From contig BFEA01000444.1 in the NCBI GenBank assembly GCA_003427395.1, positions 278,136 to 300,692 on the forward strand: a DNA stretch of 22,557 nt. The letters run 5' to 3'. The position numbers and the translations under genes are program-made. Below the pieces are notes generated by a model. That model searched no databases. It was not told where the DNA came from and saw nothing but the letters and a program-made list of their open reading frames with translations. Shown piece after piece: positions 1-8,037 of this stretch (the first letter of the stretch is position 1; each line of letters begins with the position of its first letter). The stretch comes from Chara braunii (lineage: Eukaryota > Streptophyta > Charophyceae > Charales > Characeae).

Positions 1-40
<40 letters not shown>
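1..40. repeat. (TC)n microsatellite
   Basis: An uninterrupted TC dinucleotide run starts at the first base, so it probably extends beyond the window. It is the complement type of the GA run that borders the assembly gap at 10149-10194. If the exon-like segment at 105 is real, this run lies in the intron before it. Confidence 0.95.
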
Positions 41-42
<2 letters not shown>

Positions 43-104
43 CACCCTCAGGTCTCACGATCCCTCTCTGGATGTCCTCACTCACTCTCTCTTCTTTTAC
101 ACAG

Positions 105-602
105 CGCTTCTGCAACAGCCTGAATTGGAAAGGAGGAAGTTCCTGGGTGCAGCTTCCCTTTTGTCCATGCAGGTACCTCCCAGTACCTTGTTATGCTCAC
201 TGTTGATGTCGCCTTCTTTATCTCTGTGTGGAGATGCATATACATGGAGTTCTTTTCATTTTTCGAAGCACCTGCGTATGAACATCTCGTGGTTTTGAAA
301 CTGCAATGGCTGAGCATATGTGTAACTGCTTCTAGCAGTACCAGACCTTGCACTGTTTGGGCCGTCAGGTACTCCAATATCTTCCCTTCCTACACCCTTT
401 GTCTCTCTTTTAATGTGTTCGTTGGCCAGGCTCTGAAAATAATGAATGGAGGCATTGCAGGGATCGTTTTGTAAGGAAATTAGCTCAGCAATGTTGCGCT
501 AAAAGGAAACTGTTTTGTGGTTTATTGCAGATTTCTGTCCTCCAGTTGGACGACATGGTGGAAATGTGTCAAAGTCCAACAACGAGAATACAAACCGACT
601 AA
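105..602 (+). CDS. Candidate 3'-terminal host exons (two exons, unidentified protein)
   Basis: Two short segments look like spliced exons. Segment 1 (105-172) follows a pyrimidine-rich stretch ending in ACAG and ends in CAG before GTACCT. Segment 2 (531-602) follows TTTATTGCAG, with a branch-point-like GCTAAA about 32 bases upstream. Segment 1 holds two bases of a split codon plus 22 codons and ends on a codon boundary. Segment 2 continues in phase for 23 codons to TAA at 600-602. The peptide across the junction reads ...AASLLSMQ / ISVLQLDDMVEMCQ..., of ordinary protein composition. I do not recognise the family. The implied intron is 358 bases. This is inferred from splice-site shape and phase only and could be chance. 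Confidence 0.3.
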
Positions 603-779
603 AAGCAGAGAAATTGGCACACAATTTGTTCATGCAGTCACTGACAGCACACGGGGGCAGAGCTTGCCAATAGCTATCATGTCCTTATAATGAAAGGTGT
701 GCCTCTGCCAATCGTTATGCCAAAGAGCCATCCTCTCTCCTCAAGAAAACATGTCACAGCTCCATCCTTTGTTTTCCAG

Positions 780-883
780 GTATTGGCTGATGAATCTTAT
801 GTGATTGCATTTCCAATAATTCAGAAGCAGGAAACTGAAGAATTATCTCTGCTTTGTGAAACATCATCCCCTTTGCCTATTCC
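780..883 (+). other. Possible further exon interrupted by the U6 insertion
   Basis: A TTTGTTTTCCAG acceptor-like sequence ends at 779, followed by an open frame beginning VLADESYVIAFPIIQ. The U6 retropseudogene is inserted right after it, and the frame can be followed beyond the insertion (from about 1010) for roughly 33 further codons to a TAA. No good donor in segment 531-602 would join to it, so its relation to those exons is unclear. No protein family is recognised. Confidence 0.18.
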
Positions 884-1009
884 TTTTTTCTTCTTTTTTT
901 TGGACCATTTATCGATTCATTTGTCTCATCCTTGTGCAGGGGCCATGCTAATCTTCTCTTAATTGTTCCAGTTTTAGTGCATGTCCCAAAGGACCCCTTT
1001 GCCTATTCC
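868..1009 (-). mobile_element. Retroposed insertion (U6) with 16-bp target-site duplication
   Basis: CCCCTTTGCCTATTCC occurs at 868-883 and again at 994-1009 with no mismatch. Between them lie the A-rich tail (884-901, complement) and the U6 copy. The perfect duplication suggests a fairly recent insertion or slow local decay. A LINE reverse transcriptase acting in trans is the known route for such copies, and LINE remnants are present in this window. Confidence 0.92.
902..993 (-). pseudogene. U6: U6 spliceosomal snRNA retropseudogene
   Basis: Read on the minus strand, this is a full-length, diverged U6 snRNA. It has a 5' hairpin like plant U6 (TCCTTTGGGACAT), then AAAACTGGAAC, the highly conserved AGAGAAGATTAGCATGGCCC block and GCACAAGGATGA, and it ends AAATGGTCC, the plant-type 3' end. 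Real U6 is made by RNA polymerase III, acts in the spliceosome with U4, and its gene ends in a T-run. Here the RNA end is instead followed by an A-rich tail (884-901 on the plus strand reads as T/C). The whole unit is flanked by a perfect 16-bp repeat. These are the marks of RNA-mediated retroposition, so this is a pseudogene. ACAGAG is changed (TTAAGAGAAG), consistent with loss of function. Confidence 0.93.
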
Positions 1010-1339
1010 AGTTCAGCAGAAGCCCAGAATCCTTTTCTTCCTGAGAAAAACAAGGCACTGTCAGATTCCTTATCTTGAACCTATTTTGGCACGTCAAGCA
1101 GTGCTAAACCATTAACGACAGTTCAGACTTTCCAAGTCCGACTTTTTGTCCTCTTATTGTGGGGCAGTAGAGTCTTGTGATGCTGCTGAGTATAGGATGT
1201 CTATACTGGCTCTGTAGGTATTCTATAGGGCTCTGCAGCAGGATAGCACATTATCAGTATGGGTAACGTAATCAGCATGGCCTAGCCTCTGTCTAGCACC
1301 ATTAAAATGCGCGAGCAGCTGACCACTCCGGTAACAGAG
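1010..1339. other. Stretch without recognised features
   Basis: Apart from a possible exon continuation after the U6 insertion (to about 1110), I see no gene, RNA or repeat here. Composition is ordinary. Confidence 0.5.
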
Positions 1340-1430
1340 CCAGGCCGAAAAACCTGGCCTTTGGGTCAGTCGGCCTCGCTGCGGAAAAGTGCCGCAGGCT
1401 GACCTGAGTGGACCGGTTGGTAGCCGACCG
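1340..1430. repeat. Cluster of four GC-rich hairpins
   Basis: Consecutive perfect or near-perfect short inverted repeats: AGGCCGA 1342-1348 with TCGGCCT 1370-1376 (CCAGG/CCTGG nested inside), TGCGG 1380-1384 with CCGCA 1392-1396, CAGG 1395-1398 with CCTG 1403-1406, and CGGTTGG 1414-1420 with CCGACCG 1424-1430 (one G.T pair). The style resembles the hairpins in the LTR head at 1779-1810, so it may be an LTR fragment, but no direct homology is visible. Confidence 0.6.
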
Positions 1431-1446
1431 TTTGCATGTGCAACCC

Positions 1447-1776
1447 TGGCAAGCGTGGAAAGAATGGGGGTGGGCCCAAATCTTTGGAAATGGGTCCGAA
1501 TACTCCACGATGATGCCTCCGGTTGCGTTCAGGTCAATGGTCTCTTATCCGAGCGCTATCCGATCTCAAGATCAGTCCGTCAAGGGGACCCCTTGGCCCC
1601 TCCTGTTTTCCTAATTGTTATGGAGGCCATTGCATTCTTCTTCCGCAAGAACCCTTCAATTCAAAGGCTGCCAGACCTCAACTCAGGTACTCCTCACCAC
1701 CTAGCATTTCCAACAGTCATAATGTTTGTGGATGATCTCACGGTACTCATAAGGGCATCCGACTCCTTGGTGAAAG
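1447..1776 (+). mobile_element. LINE reverse transcriptase fragment
   Basis: The plus-strand frame (within an open frame 1389-1844) encodes part of a non-LTR retrotransposon RT. It contains VNGLLSERYPISRSVRQGDP (about 1530-1593), the fingers/palm signature of LINE RTs (RxVRQGxPLSP type), and FVDDLTVLI with the catalytic aspartate pair at 1731-1736. LINE RTs copy their RNA onto nicked chromosomal DNA. Neither the endonuclease domain nor the start is present, and the sequence stops abruptly at 1776, where an LTR-like head begins. The last 22 codons of the open frame (from 1777) are therefore not LINE sequence. The fragment is cut at both ends and non-functional. Confidence 0.85.
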
Positions 1777-2716
1777 TGCGAGGCAAAGGCCTCGATATGC
1801 CCAACTGGGCCCCCATTTGCAACAGCGTCGGCCGCCCTAAGTGAAGGCAGGCCCGACGGACCCTAAGAGGCCAATTTTGGACTATTTCGCAACTGGAGAA
1901 AATGCAGGCAGTTGCGCAGCGCCAATTGGTTGGAAGCGGCCAGGCCCTGATCTCCTTTATCAAATGCATCTGAGTCAGGCCCTGGGCGAGATTCGCAGCA
2001 TAGGCCCAACTCAGACCGTGGGTAGTTGGGCACAAGTAACTGTCGGTGGCCCTGGCCAATTCGTTTGGTCTGAGGCTCAGCCTCCCTGGGCCTACCGGAA
2101 GCTTCTGGGCCGAGGCCCAGCACAGCCAGGCTGCACGCACGCGGGCTGGCCATTTCCATATAGGAAAGGGCCAGCCCACGCTTTGGAGATTTGGGTGCTG
2201 GCTGCATGCTGCGCAAGCGCTGCTGCGCTGAAGCTGGCTGGCACTCACGCGCTCACGGGCGAGCTGGAAGGAGCAGGCAGCCATAGTCAAGCTGCGCTGC
2301 TGTAGGCTGGGTGTGGGGCATGGTGGTCCTTGGGTGCATGTGGCATCTGTGTGTTGGGGAACGAGGTTGTGAGTGATGCGAGAGACATACCTGGTGCTGG
2401 AACGTGCGGCATTAGCCGCTATCTGCTCGTACTTTGGGAGAGCTGTTGTCGTCATCTTCGGCATTGTAGTCTAGGCTAGATAGGATCTGCCATCTGTAGT
2501 CTGGGCGCCAAGCACCAGATAGGATACCAACATTGGTTCTTCGTTGATGATGATGATGAGACTATTCCAGCATTGTCAATTATGAGCTTCTGGTGTACTC
2601 TTATTTGGTGAAACTCGTGATGCAATTCTGCTTTTGGTTCGAGGTCACGACTATCTGGTCTTATGTGTATGATGCTGTTTGATTGCTGAAGTTCGCTATT
2701 GCTCATCTTCCTTGCA
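1777..2716 (+). repeat. Putative 5' LTR of element 1
   Basis: Starts TG at 1777, where LINE homology ends, and matches the sequence after the polypurine tract at 9583. A CA at 2715-2716 is followed after 3 bases by a tRNA-iMet-like primer-binding site at 2720, which would make an LTR of about 940 bp. The first half is GC-rich and full of hairpins: 1779-1794, 1799-1810, 2072-2084, 2105-2120 and 2143-2177. The start is well supported. The end is an inference, because no other copy in the window confirms it. Confidence 0.45.
2143..2177. repeat. 15-bp inverted repeat with 5-base loop
   Basis: GGGCTGGCCATTTCC (2143-2157) and GGAAAGGGCCAGCCC (2163-2177) pair with one mismatch around an ATATA loop. 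It is the strongest of several hairpins in the putative 5' LTR. Confidence 0.85.
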
Positions 2717-2719
2717 ATT

Positions 2720-2731
2720 TGGTATAAGAGC
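2720..2731 (+). promoter_or_regulatory. Candidate primer-binding site (initiator tRNA-Met type)
   Basis: TGGTATAAGAGC matches 11 of 12 bases of the common plant LTR-retrotransposon site TGGTATCAGAGC, complementary to the 3' end of tRNA-iMet. It is preceded by CA plus ATT, the usual spacing after an LTR end. It could belong to element 1 or to an unrecognised older LTR element. Confidence 0.45.
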
Positions 2732-3984
2732 TGTGGTACGTTGCGCTCATCTGGCGCTTGTCTTCTGCCTATGCGGTACATACATGCGGTCTGCTTGGTG
2801 AGTGAGGCCGTAGGTGGTGTGTAGTGAAGAGGGCGGAGACAAGGTGTGGCGACCCAGGAGGAGAGGGGAATCACCAGGAAGGCTACGGTGTGTATATTGG
2901 GTGTTCGCAGTGTGATGAGAACCATCTGGTGGTTGATTGATGCTGAGGTGGAACGGCGAGATAATGCTGGTTGTGCCGATGCAGTGACTGGCCATCGCAA
3001 TCGCCATCAGGTCATCTGGTGAGAATATCTGTGGTTGGGGGCAGCTATAATGAGGTACGTTGCTCTTAACCTTATCTACCCTCTTCATCACTTCTTACCG
3101 TGAGGTTGTGAGTTCCTTCTTGAGAGTCCTCTCATGTGAGGTGTCATGTGCGCTCAACCTTGAGAGTCGGCATTGTTCTCGTGGAGCATCTGGAAGGAGT
3201 GGGCGGTGCTTTCTGAAGGGCCCTGGACGGAGCACTGGGTCACGGTCACCATGCCAACCCACCGGGAGTAGAGCACGCATGCTTTGCTGCTTTGTCCTTG
3301 TCTGCTTGTTGTGCTCATAGAAGGGGTACTGAAGGGCAGGCCAGCCCTATGGGAGAGACGAGTACCGGGCGTCTATAAATAAACACCGGCTGGGGAAACC
3401 ATTGGTTGTGATCGTCGTCCTGCTGCGACGTAAAATAATTCCTGATGACACTTGGGGGCGGTCGTTAAATTGCCTCTGGATCAGCCAATGGGTGTACGGC
3501 TCGCTGCATGTGAGGATAAACACAGTGCAGGGCTGGCCAGCTCAGCAGCTACTCGGGGCACAGGGGTGGGCCGTGTGCACACCTTTAGTCACGCATGCCA
3601 AACCGGATTGCTCAGGGACGCTGACGTCAAGTGACAATCAAGGGGAATTGGGGGAAGGGGTAGATTCCAGGTGATAGGTTTGAGTAAGATCCCATGTTGT
3701 AAACAGACCCAACAAATGATATTATTTTTATTTTGATTAGTTAGATGTACTACCATTGACATCTGACAGACAGCATAGTTTAGAACTGTACTTTGTTCAT
3801 TGTGCTTTCTCTTCGCGAACTAGTCAAAGTAGAATAGTATCATTTGTAGGAATCCGAACTTACCTGTTGAACCCAAATGCATCTACTCTGACATAGCCAC
3901 CAATGATTTTAAATTGGTCTATACATTATGCTGCAGTAAGCAACTTTATTGTCCTAGTGCAAGCGGTGTATAGTGTTGTAGCCT
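2732..3984 (+). other. Leader between candidate PBS and gag
   Basis: No coding region is recognised in these 1.25 kb. A TATA-like sequence TATAAATAAA lies at 3374-3383. A weaker alternative PBS-like sequence, TGGATCAGCC, lies at 3477. 3660-3960 is AT-rich. A long leader is common in plant gypsy elements, but an older nested insertion is equally possible. Confidence 0.35.
3374..3383 (+). promoter_or_regulatory. TATA-box-like element
   Basis: TATAAATAAA within a GC-rich surround, about 600 bp upstream of gag. It could be the promoter of an LTR that extends this far, which would conflict with the PBS proposed at 2720. Confidence 0.3.
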
Positions 3985-5941
3985 ATGAGCGACAGGGAGG
4001 ACACTAGAGAGGACGACCGGATCTTGCGATCGGCCAGACGCCCAATTGCCCACTTGGCATTAGGACCAGAGGGCGACAAATATTTGTTCCGCCAGCAGAG
4101 AGAGAGGCAGCAGCAGCAGAGGAGAGCTAGAGCAACAGAGGCTAGCAGGGCACTCGTAAGTGAGGCCGCTACTTCAGCAGCCATAGCCACTGCCGCGCAG
4201 CAAACTTCTCAGGCTAGTAGTTCAGGTTCCGTGGGGTCAACGGTCGCACAGAACGTGAGTCAGTCCACTGGCGTTATGGCAAGCCAGCCATTAGTGATGA
4301 CTCTCGAGGAGGTTGCCATACAGCGAGCTCCTGATCGCGAGGCACATCTACAGCAGGCTGGAGAGATTAAGGCTGAGAAAGAGAGAATGATTAGGAGAAG
4401 AGTCAGGATGTAGCGGAGGCAAGCGGACATTAGTGAGTTAGAGGAGATGGACCCAGCAGAGATGGAGGATGATGTGAGAACCTTACGGTCGGTCTTGTTA
4501 ATTGTAGTAGAGATGCAAGATCACCAGACGGAGATCTTACAGGACATCCAACAGAGTCTGGTTGTGTTAGTCGGGTGAATGCAAGCGGCATCATCACCGT
4601 TCGGGCCCGGTGCCTGACCCGTTGTACATCCTCCTCCTTTTGTCCCACCGGTGACTGGGGTATCCCCATATACAGCTCCAGCATCGGTCCAGACCGTTTC
4701 CCTGGGTATGTCGTTAGCAGGAGGGCTCTCAGCAGGTCCTAGTTTACAGGTTCCTGTACAGACAGTGTTCACCCAACCTCCGTCGCAGGTTGTCGTAAGC
4801 GTGCAGCCTGCTGTCTCGCAGCCTACACAGCCGCAGGGTACACAGCCCTAACAGTCAGTGCTGCAGCCTGCACCACTGGGTCCACAACCCGGAATGATGC
4901 AGGGACCGGGACAAAGTCAGTGGGTACCAAAGACGGCCATCGCCGCTCCTAAACCCTTCACAGGGGATAAGAGGGGCGAAGACCTCGACACTTGGTTGAG
5001 GGCAGTGCCGGTTTATGTCAAGTGCAAACTTACCTTGCCGCACGAGGAAGTGCTTGTGGCTGCCTCCTATTTAGAGGGGAGTGCAGCACGATGGTTGAGT
5101 GGTTTAGTGCAGCTACAGGGGTACGGTCATGACTTTCGCGCTTGGGCAGTCGCACAGAAACTGGACGATTTCCTCAAGTTGGTGGAAGACAAGTGGCATG
5201 ATCCTCAGGAGGCCCAAAAGGCCACTGATGCGATCCTGACACTGCACACGAGGCAGTTCAAGTCAGTAAGGGAGGCCACTGACGCTGTAGAGCGTCTGAT
5301 TTGTGTCCCTAGGGTTCGCTATGACCCCAAGGTTTTACTCACCTCCTACCTGAGATGCTTTCCCATACCTCTTAGGAATCAGTTGGCAGGTGAGGCCAAC
5401 ATCAACATGCACAACTTTCCCTCGTTTAGTAAGAAGGTCCTAGACCTTGAGGCAAAGATAGGGCATGGACATAACCCCACGACGGATGGTAGGAAGAAGT
5501 CACCCAACTGGAAGGCGAAGGGCCGCATCATGTTCGTCGACAACGATGGTTCTACCATCGAGTTGGACGACGAGTTCCAGGCCGGAGTAGGTTCATAGGC
5601 AGGCAGCGTAGAGGCTTCAGGGGGTGGAGTAGTCGTTGTCATAGTTAAAAAAGGAAAGGCGACCGGTAGACGCCGAGGCGGTTCCCAGTCAAGGAGTCGA
5701 CCCCAATGCTCCTCCATGGGAGAAAGCAGGTCTCACTGAGGATGTGTGGAGAGATCGGTATACAAGGCAGGCTTGTATCCGTTGTGGCCAATATGGCCAT
5801 AACCAATTCAAGTGCCGAAATAAGAAGGTAACCGAAAAGATCCTGCCTACGATGGGGCAGGCGTTGGGATCCTCCGCTCCCGTTGGTAGCAATGTGGCTA
5901 GCACTTATGGCACTGCTCCGAGAAACACGCCGGTCCAGTAG
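3985..5941 (+). pseudogene. gag: gag of Ty3/gypsy element 1
   Basis: Gag forms the virus-like particle that packages the element's RNA. One frame runs from ATG 3985 to 5598: a charged Arg/Gln-rich N-terminus, an Ala/Ser/Thr then Pro/Val/Gln-rich low-complexity part (to about 4940), then a retrotransposon-gag capsid domain starting near KPFTGDKRGEDLDTWLRA and including SYLEGSAARWLS. The nucleocapsid zinc knuckle, CIRCGQYGHNQFKC, lies in another frame, with Cys codons at 5774, 5783 and 5813 and His at 5798, so a frameshift falls between 5599 and about 5695. In-frame stops interrupt it at 4411 (TAG), 4576 and 4615 (TGA), 4849 (TAA), 5596 (TAG) and 5939 (TAG, in the zinc-knuckle frame after a likely shift). 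It is clearly a dead copy. Confidence 0.88.
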
Positions 5942-6337
5942 GAATAGTAGTTGTTCCTGCTAGGGTTGAGGTGGTGGACACACCCTCACCATCTTGAGAG
6001 ATGGCCCAAGCTACTGACTCCACCGTCGTCCCGCAAACACATTCAGACCCATCGACCCTCTGTTCGATGAATGTGTTTGAGTCCTTAGAGGAGCTAGAGG
6101 AGGAATGGTCTAGGTCAGACCCACTAGCTTCTTTGACGGCACTAGTCAAAGCTCCTAAGGGTGAGATGTTCGTCAGCGAGGTAGTCATCAGCGGCCGCAA
6201 GGCCGGGGCCTATTATGACACTTGCTCGACACGGAACTTCATTAGTTGCGCGTGCATTGAGAGGCTGCGCTTACAGGGGCAAGTGCAACGCCTGATTCGA
6301 CCTGTGGAGTTGTTGTTTTCCATACGCAGGAGGGGAA
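5942..6337 (+). pseudogene. Retropepsin-like aspartic protease of element 1
   Basis: The aspartic protease of LTR elements cuts the Gag-Pol polyprotein. The open frame 6001-6372 carries GAYYDTCSTRNFIS at 6208-6249. The active-site aspartate is at 6217-6219, and the motif is DTCS where the family has D-T/S-G-A/S, so the invariant glycine is a cysteine. This should impair the flap-to-active-site geometry. A TGA at 5995-5997 interrupts the frame upstream, and a frameshift near 6310-6338 moves the reading frame to that of the RT. The second conserved region (LLGM, about 6389) lies in the new frame. The protease call rests on position between zinc knuckle and RT plus this motif. Confidence 0.75.
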
Positions 6338-8030
6338 TTGAGACATCGAGTCTCGTTCCTAGTGAGCGATGAACTCCCCATGGATATGTTGTTAGGTATG
6401 TACTACCTCTCTGTGGCACAACCCCAGTTTGACTGGGACCGAAAAGTGGTCAAACACACTTTGCCAGGTGGGGGGAACGCCAGATTACGTAAGTTCAAAG
6501 CTAGTAGTCTGATCGAGTCCCACGGATGCATGTGTGCGGCCGCGTTCTATAATTACTATAAGCAAAATCAGGAGGAGGGTATGTATCTAGTTTATGTCTC
6601 TGTTGCAGGCGAGCCGGTGAAAATGCCGCCGAAGATAGAGGGAGTAGTTGCTAAGTACCCTGATCTATTTGAAGAGCCGACAGGGGTTGCTGAGAGGGAG
6701 GTCGTCCACGCGATAGAGATTATCCCAGGGTCTAGCATCCCAAAGGGTAGGATCTATCGGATGTCTACAGGCAAGCTTGACGAGCTTTGCCGACAACTCA
6801 AGGAACTCGTAGAAAAGGGGTGGATCTGACCGAGTGTTTCTCCTTATGGTTCACCAGTCTTATTTGTACCAAAGAAAAAGGAAGGAACACTTAGGATGTG
6901 CAGGGGCCTCAATGCCATCACTGTAAAGAACAGAGAGCCCCTACCACGCATCGATGATTTGCTAGATGGAGTGCAAGGGTGTCGGTATTTCAGTAAGATA
7001 GATTTGAAGTCCGGGTACCATCAGATTGCAATCCGGCCTGAGGATCAACACAAAACCGCATTTCAAACCAGGTACGGTCTATATGAGTTTGTGGTGATGC
7101 CTTTTGACCTTTGCAATGCTCCTGGCACCTTTCAGCACGCTATGAATCGGATATTTCATGACTACTTGCATAAGTTTGTCATCGTGTACCTCGATGACAT
7201 ACTTATTTTTAGTAAGACTGTCGAGGAGCACGTTGCGCACTTGGACAAAGTCCTGAGTCTTCTGCGACAGCACAAGTTCAAGATCAACGGTGAGAAGTGC
7301 AAGTTTGGCCGCACCTGTGTCTTGTACTTGGGCCATGAGATTTCCGCGGAGGGATTAAAGCCCGATGATGCGAAGGTGGCCAGCATTCGTGACTGGCCGC
7401 GTCCTCAGTCTGTGACTGAGATGAGGTCTTTCTTAAGGATCACCGGCCACTATCGCAATTTCGTGAAGAACTATAGCATAGTTGCTGCCCCTTTGACCGA
7501 CCTGACTCGCCTTGACACCCCATGGGAGTGGACAGACAGATGCGAGGCTGCTTTCAGACATCTGAAGCATGCGTTGACGCATCATGAGGTCTTGAAACTT
7601 CCTGATCCTGACAAGCCATTTGTAGTAACTACGGATGCTAGCCAATATGGCATAGGCACCGTACTTGCGCAGCAGGAGGGGAAGAAGTTGAGGCCGGTAA
7701 AGTACATGTCAAAAAAGATGCCCGCTCAGAAGTTGGCTAAATCCACTTATGAGAAGGAACTCTATGCGATCTACAAGGCGCTCACCCATTGGAGACACTA
7801 TCTCCTTGGGAGGTTCTTCTACGTCAGGACTGATCACTAGGCCCTGAAGTGGATGAGAACCCAGCCTGTGCTCTCTGACGCTTTGAAGCGTTGGATTGAA
7901 GTCATAGAGCAGTATGACTTTGAGCCCTAGTACATTAAGGGCGAGTACAACAAGGTTGTTGATGCGTTGTCGCGTAGACCAGATTTCTCTGGTGCACTGA
8001 TCACTGAGTTTGGGCTTGCGGACAATGTTA
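6338..8030 (+). pseudogene. pol: Reverse transcriptase and RNase H of element 1
   Basis: RT copies the element RNA to DNA and RNase H removes the RNA. In one frame the order is linker (YPDLFEEPTGVAEREVVHAI), RT fingers, FSKIDLKSGYHQI (motif A, catalytic Asp), the palm motif and YLDD at 7187-7198, then the connection. RNase H follows with TTDAS (Asp near 7634), YEKELYAI (Glu) and VRTDH (Asp near 7832). Three stops interrupt the frame: TGA at 6827 at the expected Arg of WIRPS, TAG at 7838 after TDH, and TAG at 7928. The usual MPFGL..NAP motif reads MPFDLCNAP (Asp codon 7106-7108), a Gly-to-Asp change in a conserved RT position. The domain ends near DALSRRPDF (about 7960-7986). Confidence 0.93.
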
Positions 8031-8037
8031 CTAGTCT

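Noticed and set aside
1777-1844. Extension of the LINE RT protein through 1844
   Set aside because: This part is the LTR head, as shown by its copy at 9583-9650; the frame is open by chance.
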